The notes beneath the pieces were generated by a model, which was not told the DNA's origin, made no database searches, and saw nothing but the letters and a program-made list of their open reading frames with translations. From positions 25,843,371-25,907,370 of the forward strand of contig CM046859.1 in the NCBI GenBank assembly GCA_025617745.1: 64,000 bases of DNA, written 5' to 3'. Position numbers and translations under genes: made by a program. Shown here piece by piece: positions 24,390 to 36,134 of the stretch. Source of the DNA: Heliocidaris erythrogramma. Taxonomy: Eukaryota; Echinodermata; Echinoidea; Camarodonta; Echinometridae. The stretch's first letter is position 1; each line of letters begins with the position of its first letter.

Positions 24390-27300
24390 TAGGCCTACTG
24401 CCCCACTTTGACAAAAGAAAGAAACTCTCATCTGAAATTTGCAAAAAATTAAAGGAAAAACAGATGTAAACAGAACAAGTTTAGATAAAAAGGGTATATT
24501 AAACATTCACTCAGGAAGACCTATCCATGCTTTACATTGTAAGCAGAACTTAATTGTTGGAAAATATCCTGTATATTTTGAACGAGAAAAAAACCCCATG
24601 AAATTTACGCAATTTCAGCGTCGCTTGCTTTGTCTAAGTAGGGCAGTATAGGGCTCAGCATTTTTGCACGTAGGAGGGAAAAAAGAGTGAAGAGGGAGAA
24701 AGAAAAGAAAAGGATGAAGAGAGAGAGAGAGAGAGAGAGAAGTGAAGAAGAAAGACAAACAAGGAGGGTAATGAATGATCATGAATGAAAATGTTAATAA
24801 AAATATATGTGTAAGGTGTAAGGTAAATCAGAGAAAAAAATTAAGGCTCTCGCAAAGAGAGAGAGAGAGAGAGAGGGGGAGAGAGAGACGAGAGAAGGAA
24901 AGAGAGAAAAGACGAGAGGGTAAAGGAAAGAAGAGAGAGAGAGAGTGAGAAATGTTAGCAATGCAAACAACAACAACAAAACATTAATGCAACCAATAAT
25001 GACAAAGAAATTAGCGATAGATAACTTTGTTTTCAGTAAAAACAAACGAACAAACAAACAAACAACGAACAAATACCAAAAAATAGGAATAAAAATGGGG
25101 GAAAAAATAGGAAACCTTAATTTATTAGAACAAAGAAAAAAATTGCGAGTGTGAGGACCAACAGCGGGAGAGAAAAAAAATTGTGAAAAAGCTCAAGAGC
25201 GAAAAACGTTAGGAAATGCAATTATAACCTTACACAAATTGGCGACCGTGGGGCTAATAGGCGGTTTTCCTTCGACAATAACGATACACTGACATAACTG
25301 TATTCTTTTTTTTTAATCAATTACTCCTGAGTAAAGCTAGTCATGAGTCGAAGTGAATCATCGTATACAGGAGGTTGTCAAATAGTCTTAAATATGCATC
25401 AACCTAATTCAGAATAGCCAAAAGGAGAGGGGAATTCGCCATTTTGTCTGAAGAGAAGGAATACCAGCAGAATAGAAATAGAATAGCTTGTTAGAATTTG
25501 TTAGTATAGAAAAGGGAATAGTAGTGACAGTACAAGGGAAGAAGAAGTACAAAATCTCAATGAAATAAGAGTTGTAGAAGTAGTAAAACTAGAGGTCAAA
25601 GAAAGACTAACACATTATAATCGTTATCATTATTTCAATCAATATTATAGGTAATAATAGTAGTAGCAGCAGCATCAGCAGTACTATTAGTACTATTAGT
25701 ACAATAGTAGTATAGTAGTAGAAATAGTAACTGTGCTAAAAGTAGCAATAGTAGTATAACTGAATACTGAGGAGTAAACAATTCAGTAAAAGAAGAAGAA
25801 TATGACTCTGAAAAATCGTCATACAATTTCAAGAAAATACATGACTGAGTCATATTCCTGTATATGATATTGCATGCTGAGAGAAGAGACTCTCTAAAAT
25901 TTTGTATTTGGACAAAAAGAAACGTTTCCTAAGAAAACGAAAAAAAAAAGAAGAAAAATATCACAGACGATTTAAAGCATGGAATATCCCCAGAACTCTC
26001 GCCAGCGTTGTTCCGATAAAAAAAAAAGACTCCCATAAGTTTGGACACCTCATCGCTTCACTTCAAATCAATTGCACGTGTTTGGACTTTCCCTGAACTT
26101 CTCTCCTCTCCGCAAACTTGTTGAGACAAATTTATTTTCAAGAGGACATCGAAAGAAATAGAAAACAACAGATTTGGATTCCGCAGAGGCAAGGAGCTGC
26201 TGAATCTTAAAGGAATTCCATTTAAGGTTCTTCATAGTCCTATAAACATATTATGATAAATAGCATGAATCTTATCCAGAGAGAATATAATATATATTAT
26301 AAAGGGAGGGTAAGCGGTTGTAACAAATTCTATTTTAGATTGATAAAAACGATCTCATATTACTAGAGAGAGCGGGAGGGGGCGGGGGAGGGGGGAGGAG
26401 TGGTTGTCACTGTATTTTCATGAATATCTGGAGAATATCAGCGGATGTTATTTCAGGAAAAGTATGTTCGAATATTCTGTAACACATGTTTGCAATATAA
26501 CAGGAAACTGGAAAAATGTAACGTAATCATGATCATAGTTGGTATATCTTTTATATTCTTTTTATCAGTATTTCAACCAAGTTAATGTATACACCATCAT
26601 TTTTGCGTAATGCATTGTGGCACGGACCTAGCAAATAATTTTAGCTATACATCATAGGTTTTGGGCATTTAAAAAAAAAGATTCAAACAAATTTCAGTCA
26701 CTTGCATATCAAATGAAATTCGTATACCTTTAATAGCGCCAACATCCCAAATCGTATTACGCGTTTCCTTCTCAACAATCTTGCATCTTGTATCACTTTC
26801 TGGCTTCCTCTGTACTCCACAATCGTCGAATTATGTTGTTTTGTATTTACATTTGTTGTTCTAATTACCTAGAGATTTATGGGTTACCTTAATGACTTGT
26901 AATCACCAATCTTTTCTGACTCAAGTTGGCTTATGGGACGGACGTGAGGTGTGATGGTTTATTGTTAGCATATGATGTCGAGTCATGGTCGATGAACTGG
27001 TCATCGAAACTGTTTACTGTGTATGAGAAGAATACTGCGCTTGTGTTCCGCCGAATGTCGAATTTTGGATTTGTATACGCAAATCGACTTATGTCTCATA
27101 AACAGACGGACGGGCAGTCGAATCTTGCTGGGAATCGAACCCTAAACATTTCGATTGGGCCTCGACACTGCTTTTTAAAAAAGTGTGTGTGAGTTATCAC
27201 ATAATTAATTATGGTGCCATTTAGTCTGTCCACTTTTGTTCTTTCCTCCCTGTTAGTGTTTGTAGAACAGTCTTGTTACCGGGTCAGACGCAGTTCAAAA

Positions 27301-28750
27301 GTTGAACACATTTTTCATCATCTTTTATAGTGACATTTCGCCATCCGTCAACCCACCTTTCGTTGCCATTCATTCAGAAATTTGTCACGAAATATTGCGA
27401 TTGATCCCAATCTCTGACAAGATTCAGTCTTGTTAAAGATAAAGCAATTAACATTCCTCAAGACTGAAACCCGACCCCTATACCGTGCGCTAGAAGTCGG
27501 CGTTAAGTGCACCCTAGACAAAGCTCATAAAGCTGTAATGGGATAAAGAGTGGTGTACGATAACCTGATGAGCCGACTTGACGTTTAACACGAGTTGTAA
27601 ATGACAAAATGACGTGTCATTTGTTGGGTACGTCGAGATGAGGGTCAAAGGTTAACGACTGGAAATTCAGGATAGGTCAATGACCTTTTGACAAGATTAT
27701 TGGTGGTTTAATGGCAAATGTAAATCATTCTACACACCTGGATAAGACTTGGATCTTAAAGAAAAAACATTATGTATCGTTGGAAAGTGCGGTGACTCGA
27801 AAGAAACGGTTGAACAATATTAATGGGCAATTTAATATTTTCCACCAATTTGAACGTATCTTTTAAAAATATGACTTGAAATCGGCCATCCAGTTATTCT
27901 TTGTTAGTTAATAACGACCATCCTTCAGATACCTTTCTTCTCTTTTCCTTGAGAGGGTATATATTGAAATTACTAGTAGACTATAAATTATGTCTACATC
28001 GTCTTAAAGTCACATATCAAAGCACAGATTCTTTGTGACTGGTTTGTCTTGACTAAATTTTAAGGTATCCTAGAGTCTAAAATTTATGTGGAATTAATGT
28101 CCTGTAATGGTTCATATCAACTCATTAAAAAACCATTTGAGATGAGGTATCTACATTCATTAAGATGTTTTACCTTATATTTGTTTTTTTAAATCTCCCC
28201 TAGCAGAATTTCTTGAATTTGCCCTACATGTCTAAATCAGAGTGATACTGCAAAACAACAATTCTTTTTATAAAACCTTCATTATCATTATCATCATCAT
28301 CACCATCAACATCATCATCATCATCATCATCATGACCTACTCTCCGTTAGAATGCAGTTAACTCCGCAGCGCCATTATCGTGAGTTCTAAAAATACCTTA
28401 CCGCTATTACGAATAACCTTTATTTTTCAAGACAGAGACCCCGCCATATTGTCTTCACATTCTTTCTGCTATATTTTAGGCTATTTAAAACTTAACATGT
28501 TTTTATCTTACTGGATAAATGTCTCTCGGTGTTCCCGATAGAGGCATGTATGTAAGTGAGCCGTGAGATAGGAAGGAAAGTATCAGTTTGACATGCGCTC
28601 AAGTCATTTCCCGTCATCTATAGCTGTCCTAGAACGGTCTGCTGTATATAGCCTTTCACAGACAGACTCGAGTTGGAAAGGTAGTAGGTACATAAACTGG
28701 ACTTCTATCACGTGTTCACAAGCTCTAATGTGAATGCGTTGTGAACGAAA
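24390..28750. other. Non-coding stretch with purine-rich and TAG/CAT microsatellites
   Basis: No gene recognised. GA-rich tracts lie at 24719-24741 and 24857-24948, a TAG/TAC-type tract at about 25652-25745 and CAT repeats at 28279-28334. At 27130-27150 the minus strand has a perfect B-box-like GGTTCGATTCC, but I see no A box. Confidence 0.5.
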
Positions 28751-28756
28751 CTACTG

Positions 28757-28860
28757 AAAAAGGTTGATCATGCAGCACATAAGAATAATTGTGTATCGTG
28801 AGGTTTTTTGATCATCCAAATGACGAGATGATTCAATTTTTGCCTAAAGTTGTGCACAAA
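28757..28860 (+). repeat. Dispersed repeat, copy 2 (partner at 23565-23660)
   Basis: It begins AAGGTTGATCATGCAGCACA and follows the block order of copy 1 through GATCATCCAAATGA to GATTCAATTTTTGC, at roughly three-quarters identity by eye. Confidence 0.55.
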
Positions 28861-28869
28861 TATGGATAT

Positions 28870-30105
28870 ATGGCAGTCGACTGCAAACATTATATGTGCC
28901 ATCGAATTTTACTCTAAAATTTTGAATCATTTCTAGTTATCCGGTTACGTTTGGAATGAGAGGGCATTTTAAGAGCACCCGCTTTCCACGTGGCATTGCT
29001 AGTTTTATTTACGAATTAGTAAACAAGCTAGATGAACATTTTAAGGGTTTTGATATTTCGAGATCTACGGTAGATCATAAACTACTTTTTGGGCCCAAAA
29101 TTTTACATACACCTGGTAGAAAAATAATATACATTTTCACAACTTCACGCATTCCTGCAAATATTTATCCTGAAGAGGAGAGACAAGTTCATTCTCTGCT
29201 TAATGTATATAATGTATTATACATCAAGTAAACTTAATCTGAGATATAATGACTTCTAATAGGATAAGCGAAGTTGGGAAAAGGTGAGGTAAACTGCTTT
29301 TCTTCCAGGTGTAAGTAAATTTGGGCCCAACTGTACCTCATTTTGATAATAACAATTATTAAAGCCTTATAATTATTTTGTGATATTGATGCAAGTGACA
29401 TTCTGTTAATTAAAAGCCTATATGAAAACTTTTGAGATACTAAGAAGGTAGCAAGGATCACAAGAGGCAGCTTTCTATTGCGTCAGTACCTGCGCTAATC
29501 GAATCGGTGACGGCAATTAACCCATACGCCAGTTATTAAAAGTATTGTTTACACTGTTCAAAATTGCAATCACTTTTTAAACAATATCACTCTTTCATGA
29601 CGGGCAAAAGACCGGACAAGTCACTGACGCAGTCCTAAAGTCAACAAAAGACGCATCATTTATCTGGCGTAAGACTGCGTCAGCGACTGGGGCGGGTTTT
29701 GACGCACCATTTGATAATGTCATTATACAAAAAGTGAATGCAAAATGAAAAGTGCGAAAAATTTCGTTGACTTACTAACGTATATGGGCTAATTTCCTTC
29801 ACATTTTTATTAGCGCACCTAATAGCGCAATCAAGATGACGCTCCGTGTGCAACGGCATAACACAGAGATACATGTAGACGACCTAATTTCAAACAACAT
29901 GTCTGAGAGCTTAAACTAGTCAGACAGAAGCTCATCCCGGGTAAGTCAGGTAATGGCTGACATTTTGACTGCTAATGTCTGCTCTGCAGTATGGGGTGAC
30001 CCCGCAACTTTCAGATCGTGTTCAGTGATAAGAACATCAACGTGCAACGGGTATGAGGCCAAGTTCATGTCGACACTATATTATAGCCTAAGGTGATCAA
30101 AATAG
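28870..30105. other. Non-coding stretch with a GACGCA inverted repeat
   Basis: No gene recognised. AGTCACTGACGCAGTC (29619-29634) and GACTGCGTCAGCGACT (29673-29688) form a 16-bp inverted repeat with one mismatch, able to make a hairpin with a 38-nt loop. Confidence 0.5.
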
Positions 30106-30109
30106 AATC

Positions 30110-30371
30110 CAGGGGCGCTGATATACCACTTTTTTCGGGGGGATGGGGTGGACCAGATTTTCTGGCAATATGACTGACAGTCTCCTTTTCTAAGAAACAA
30201 AGGACAATTAATTTCATCAGAAAGTTAATTTCAAAGAGGAGGCTCGATCAGATAAACGTTGTCCGATAATAGCGACGCATTTACCGATATAAATTTTGAA
30301 TGTGGTGGTGGAGAAGGGGATTGGAGGGGGAGGGGATGTCACATCCAATACCCCCTTCCAGCGACGCCACT
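30110..30371. mobile_element. Possible hAT-like MITE
   Basis: The left end reads CAGGGGCGCTG and the reverse complement of the right end AGTGGCGTCGCTGG. The flanking 8-mers ATAGAATC (30102-30109) and ATAGGAAC (30372-30379) match at 6 of 8 positions. The interior contains G-rich stretches as in the other copies. The terminal match needs small gaps, so the call is tentative. Confidence 0.4.
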
Positions 30372-30649
30372 ATAGGAACCCTCGTTTACCACAATTCCCA
30401 AGTGCTGTTCATTGTGTTGCGGGCTATATGGCAGCGAGTCCCTTCATATCCATTTGGGTTACCTGGGCGGCACTAGAACAGTTCTAGTGAAGGGGGTGTC
30501 CGAGCAGGATGTGCCGGAAAAGTTTAACCACAAAGCAGCAAAATGTAAAAACAAACAAAAAACAGGTTTCAGATTTTGAATTTGCTAACAAGGGTTACAA
30601 GAATACACAGAACTTTGCAAACAGATTTTCTTATTCTCTATGATATTTA

Positions 30650-31045
30650 AAAAAATTATTATCATTATTATAATTATAATTATTATTATTATTATTATTA
30701 TTATTTATCATCATTATTATCTTTATTATAGATTTGTTCACAACCTCATTTTCAGTTGGTAAGTAAAAAAGTAACCGGACTTCATCCAGAAATCTAGGGT
30801 TACTATAGTACTCTCTTTTTTTTTTTTTTTTTTTTTTTTTGGGGGGGGGAGGGTTCAACAAGTTTTTTTTATTGAATTTTATTATCATTATTTTATTATA
30901 TTATTATCATTAATTATTATTATCATTATTATTATTATTATTAATATTATCATCACTATGGTTATTATTATTGGTATAATTATGATGACGATGATCATCA
31001 TAATTATTATTAATATTACAATTATTATTATCACTATTCATTCTA
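30650..31045. repeat. ATT/TTA microsatellite with T and G runs
   Basis: TTA/ATT tracts lie at 30656-30720 and 30880-31045, with a T run (30818-30840) followed at once by a G run (30841-30849) between them. Confidence 0.85.
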
Positions 31046-31201
31046 GCCGGCGGCGAAATCTAATCCCACAACCCCGTGAGTGAGACCTTTGTTTGTCTGA
31101 TTTTATCCAATATTGATATGATCTACATCTCTATATTTCTATAAAATGTCCCTTTCCCTATAATACATGTATCCAAGTAGAGATTTTAAAACTAGTGAGT
31201 A

Positions 31202-31687
31202 CACTGTAAAAACTAAAGTGCTACTTTTTCGGGGCATGTATAGTGACTGCACCCGAAATGCTGCTAATTTACCAGCAAAAAAAAATGTGATCGTGGCGAG
31301 CCTCGAACCAGGTTCCTCTGATTGAGAGGTGCTGACGTTACCGATAGACTAACGAATGCTTCTTGCAATCCAGTTTAGTCATGGGAGTCAAGTAGATAAC
31401 ATGAACTATGTGGTGTCGTAAATTCACTATGTAACAATATGATCTGCTCTAAATCGTACGAGGTGAGTTAGTCTAGCGGTAATGCCAGCAATTCTCGATC
31501 AGCGGACCCTGGTTCGAGGCTCGCCAAAATCACGATTTTTTGATGAATGTTTAGCAGTTTAAGGAGCCGGTCCAGCTCCCGTGAAAGTGCTGAAATAGCA
31601 CGCTGTGTGCATTCAATAGCACTCTGAGTGCAGTCCCTATGCATGCCCTCAAAAAGTGCTAAATACAGCACTTAAGTTTTTAGAGTG
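31202..31687. mobile_element. Palindromic MITE with a tRNA-like pol III box pair in each arm
   Basis: The ends are CACTGTAAAAACTAAAGTGC and, reverse-complemented, CACTCTAAAAACTTAAGTGC, with TA at 31200-31201 and 31688-31689 as a likely target duplication. The two arms align through GGGGCATG.ATAG.GACTGCA, with an insertion in the right arm, and again at GCGAGCCTCGAACCAGG. Read outward, each arm has an A-box-like TAGTCTA(T/G)CGG and a B-box-like GGTTCGAGGCT. In the right arm GGTGAGT can pair with GCTCGCC as an acceptor-like stem, but the T-arm does not fold properly, so these are tRNA-like and not tRNA genes. There is no transposase. The ends resemble those at 9464 and 11261. Confidence 0.75.
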
Positions 31688-31689
31688 TA

Positions 31690-34480
31690 TGACTGATGGG
31701 TTTCGGTATATCATCTAAAAGTTCACACGAGAGAGAAATAAAAGTTGTGAGATGAATTAATCTCATGATTTCTTATGCAATGACAGTAACTAGTTCACAG
31801 ACGTTTCATAATTATGATAATCAATCCGAATGCAGTTTTGTGAATGATTATAATTCTATTCATATCAAATAAATTAGGAAAACTGATTTATAAGTTTAAG
31901 CGCATTTCATAAACTTTGTGCCCGCTGTCAGAATCGCCATTATAGAGGAAATATATTCTCATCCTTGAATGGTAGAGAGATGTATTTTTCCGCGAATCCT
32001 TTCAAAGAGTGTGGAAAATAATTTCAATTGGTTACAAATCCATTTTCATAAAGCACGTATATGACCCTGATGAGAAGGAAATTAACTCTCTAAATAATTA
32101 CAGAGATGAAAATACTAATATTTTACCACTCAATGCCTATCATGACGTATACAACTGATATAAACTTTATACATATTCCGAACGTAATAAGAGAATCAAA
32201 AGACCGTCCATGGGAGGCGGGCTTGAGTTATTTTAAATATAAGTGATTTTTCATGCTGGCAAAACGATACTCTTAATTGTATTATTCAGGTTAAAATATT
32301 GTTCATGAGGGCAGGATACAAACTGCTAGTTTACCGTTTTTCCAGATATGAAACGTGTCAGAACAACGTTGCAGGTAGACAACGTATATGCGGCATGGAC
32401 ACAGTCCCGACTTTTCATGAAATGCCTTTTTATTTTGCCTATTAGGCAAATGTAAGTTATCCATACATACATATGCAGTGATTACTTTGTTGTATTCTGT
32501 TAGAATTTATTTTTTGATAATAACCAGAACTCAAGATTATCTTTGAGTATGAAATCCTAAATTTTTCATTGGAAAGTACAGGCTAAATGGCATTGACCCG
32601 ATTCTCCTGCCAAGCAACCTAGACAGATGATGCTCCGATAGCGAAGCTCGTCCTAGCTCTGAAAGATAAAAGAAAAGAGAGAAGAGTGCACTCACTATCT
32701 CTCATCATGCTCATCGGCAGACAAACAAACAGACCAGGTCTATTTTTAGTCAGTTCTAGTCCTAAATTAGACAGATATATAGACCAAGGTATATCTAGTA
32801 AGGACAGTAGCTCGCGGTCTATCCGGGTCTGAAATTCTACGCGATTAGGTGAGGACATAAAGAAAAGCTTGAAGTACGTTGCGATAACACCAAGGTTACA
32901 GAAACGTAAGACGAGGAATCAAATAGTTAATAATGAACACTTCTTGAATTGATAAAGATAATCATGGTAAATCGAATTGTTTCCGTTGTATCTACTCTTG
33001 CTCTAGATACAATAAGCTGAGATTTCTGTCCTTATAAATCTGGGTTTTATCAATATCATCAACATTGAGAAATATGTATGAAGAGTTAGACACGCAACCT
33101 TTTTAAAGAAATGAATGTTCGTTTTATCACATTCACGTCGAATATTGATTTGAATACTACATTTCCCCGTGGTTAAAGTATTTGACTCTGCTGGAAAATT
33201 TTCACAAACAATAATTATAGTTTAGTGTGCTAAATTAGCATCTACCGTATTGGCTCTCTTTGACTTATCATTGTCGTGAAGCAACATTGGAAGGAAGATG
33301 ACGTAATAACTATCCCTTCATGAGAATTAAGTGTTTCATTCGGGTTTCTTTTGCTTGGTCATGTTGGTTGTCTATCGCGTCATTTTAGCCAAAATATGTT
33401 AAAAAGTAGATCAACAGTGAATCAGTAGACAACCAGTGACAACTGCAATTACGAAATAAATTTCAACTTGAAACATGGATTGTAAGTACTTTCAATTCAT
33501 CACAATAGCCATAGCTCAGCTGTAAAATAATCTTCACTGTAGGGCATTTATTTTCTTTCTAAAGGGCAGTAGTTTCGATTGTTTCCAGAAAGTTATCCTG
33601 ATGGATAGTATTGGGGGCGTCTGTCAATTTTTAGAATGGGGGGGGGGGGGGGGTGGTTATGGCGGACACAACCCTTTTATCAAAAACATACACTACAGAT
33701 ATACAGTTGAAGTTGCAAACATTTGGGTAGGAGCTACTGCCCCAATGCCCCCAGGGGTCGACGCCCTATGATACCAACAATAACTACAAATATATCCAAT
33801 GTAATATTAGCCTGTTTACGTGAAAACAATACCGGTTATGATAATCTAAAGCATGACTTGGTAAAGAGTGCTTGCCCGAACCCGTTTTCACAGCATGAAG
33901 GTCTTTCCCATCGGTTATAGATAAACCATAAGAAACCACTCAGGAATAAACAATTGGAAATCAATTTGTGGGATACTTATTCAAATGCATATTTCAGCTC
34001 AAGTCAAATTATTATTGCATCTAACATTGTCTTTCATTGTTTTAATATTAAAAATGCACACTTTTTCAATAAGATATTTAAAAAAATGCTCATAACAGAA
34101 TTGTTAATTTGTTGTAAGGATAAATGTATCAATAATAGAAATTTCCATTAATCTAAGGTCTGCATTATCAATGTTTAGTGAACTGAAATAATAACATTTA
34201 CCGCAAAGTGGGGGAAATCAAAGATTTTTATTCTTTTTTTATTCTTTTTTTTTTGGCAATGCAATTTGGCAACCCCGCGTACTATTTCCCCACTGCCTTC
34301 AAAGAGAAGGGGGCGGGCGAGCGTACATTGGCTATGCTGGATACGCCACAATAGACTTTATGAAATTTTGATTAATCTTAATGAAGGAATATGTAGAAAA
34401 AATTGAATAAGTTGATGCCATTCTTACAAAGATAATATTTTCTATAACTACAGCCAAGGGTTCGGAATATTCTTCACAGC
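31690..34480. other. Non-coding stretch, nothing recognised
   Basis: No gene, SINE head or paired repeat is convincing. A G run lies at 33638-33653. The surrounding TATTGGGGGCGTCTG (about 33610) and, on the reverse strand, CATAGGGCGTCGAC (about 33770) could be the ends of another small element, but no flanking duplication supports it. Confidence 0.5.
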
Positions 34481-34832
34481 AGTTTTCCGAGTCAGTGAAA
34501 ACGGAGTTCCCTGTAAAACGTCTGCAAGTGCGCGTCAACGGCGCGGGTAGCTTGGCGAGCTGTCAGCGCGATGGGTCCGATATATGCGTCATCGGACGGG
34601 GTCACAGAAGCCCCCCTATCAAAATATCAGGGTGATCATCTTGCTTTGCAGGACCCTGAGGCTGATGTTGAATGTGGTTGAGATCTAGGGATGAGATAGT
34701 GACTCCCAGGTAAGACAGCATCGCATCGTCATCCTTTAGTTGTGCCATGACGAGGACCGTGTCGTAATCATCTATCACTAAAATGTCGGTTGCAGTCTTG
34801 CAGATTGTCGTCTGATAGAGTTCAAACAATTG
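34480..34832 (-). other. GC-rich island with protein-like open stretches, unrecognised
   Basis: Against an AT-rich background this island is visibly GC-rich. The minus strand has an open stretch of about 75 codons (34602-34829) containing DILVIDDYDTVLVMAQLKDD. A second overlapping open stretch in another frame contains GPIALTARQATRAVDAHLQT. Both look more like protein than the repeat-driven frames elsewhere. I recognise no family, the start codon is uncertain and splice sites are not clear. It could be one or two exons of a host gene, a decayed gene or a conserved non-coding element. Confidence 0.3.
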
Positions 34833-34890
34833 TGAAATGATGCAGATAACTGAATTAAGAAAATATTCAAGTACTGAATCAATTGATTAA

Positions 34891-34894
34891 TCAT

Positions 34895-34925
<31 letters not shown>

Positions 34926-34926
34926 T
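34891..34926. repeat. (ATTT)n microsatellite
   Basis: About nine tandem TTTA units. They lie 3' of the minus-strand SINE at 34985-35186 and might be its extended tail (TAAA on that strand). Confidence 0.8.
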
Positions 34927-34984
34927 TCAGTTGTATCATTATTATCAAATCTCATCAGTAGAAAAGGCAGTGGTTGACAAATGA

Positions 34985-35186
34985 TAAATGCTGACTGACT
35001 TGCTAAGAAAGCAAGTATATACTTGTACGTAAGCAACCGAAGGGACCCATGACTTTAAGAGTTTGAGTCCTATCTGAGAGACTTCTTGATTACGGTTTAG
35101 TACCTTACCAAAGGGCACGAGCATCAACTTGGTTTCGAACCCAGGACTGCTCAGTTAAGAGACCACTGCCCCCTGCATGCTACGCT
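34985..35186 (-). mobile_element. tRNA-derived SINE (family 1)
   Basis: The minus strand reads GCAGTGGTCTC near the head, a B-box-like GGTTCGAAACC, then GTGCCCTTTGGTAAGG and GTTGCTTACGTACAAGTA toward the tail. The body motif GTGCCCTTTGGTAAGG recurs at 39741. The B box is intact and the A box weaker. Confidence 0.65.
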
Positions 35187-35994
35187 GTTTTCACAGGAGG
35201 ACCTATTGCATTGCAACATAAAAAAAGAATGAATAACGCATACCTATAAACAAGGATATAGTAATATAATAATGTAATTAAACAATTAATAGATCGTTAT
35301 CCTTCTAATTTCCTCACATCGGATGCATGATTATGAGCCTTGAAAACAATTCCCATTTCCCCCGTAATCTTTAAGAAATCACGCGATACTTTGGCAACTT
35401 CAGTAATCCAATCATAATTTATTTCATGACCGATATACAGGAATTAGAAAATATTATGTGAACGTAAATGATTAGAGGAACGGTGAACCGATGAAGTAAA
35501 AACAAAATAAACGAACAAACAGACAAGGGAAGAGAAAACGAAGTGAAAATAAATAAGTTTATATGAGAATATGAGATATATATGATAGATATGAGATAAA
35601 AAGAAAAGAAAGTATATAGAAGGAAAACGAAATCAATCAAAAAATTTCATATTATCGTATCATTGATATAGACAGTTAACAACGAAGAAAATACATCAAG
35701 ATATTAGATAAAGCAGTCCAAAGTAAATAAAAAAGGACAGCTGTACCGTCTTGAAGGATACAGATAATGTATAAATTGTCTGGAATTTAGGACGGGACAT
35801 CCGAAGACATAAGGAGAAATCTAGGGATAAGAAAGAAATTTTGGATGTGTTTGTAGTCACGGTTTTATTGATCAAGGTTTGTGGAAGTAATTCAGGACGT
35901 TATCAAAATTCGAACGACGCTCTGATCCTTCCAACTTTTGAGAGCGGTCTAGAAGAGGGTTTGTGGAGATCTATGGCAAGAGTGGATAAACTAG

Positions 35995-36130
35995 GGAGGG
36001 GTTCATTAAGCGTTTTGTCAGTAATTTTTACCGACAACTGTTATAAGCTAGTGAAATCCTTGCATCTGATTGGCTGAGAGCAAATTCGTCAGTAAATATC
36101 ACTGACAAAACGCTTGATGAAACGCTCCCC
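35995..36130. mobile_element. Small foldback MITE, copy 1
   Basis: The right end, reverse-complemented, reads GGGGAGCGTTTCATCAAGCG and the left end GGGAGGGGTTCATTAAGCG. Both continue as TTTTGTCAGT.AT.TTTAC. The core reads CTTGCATCTGATTGGCTGAG. About 90% identical by eye to 59442-59579, apart from a small deletion in the left end. Confidence 0.75.
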
Positions 36131-36134
36131 TGAT

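Noticed and set aside
27120-27160. B-box-like GGTTCGATTCC on the minus strand
   Set aside because: No A box at a suitable distance and no match to the SINE bodies.
33610-33770. Possible mini-MITE around a G run
   Set aside because: End similarity needs gaps and no flanking duplication was visible.
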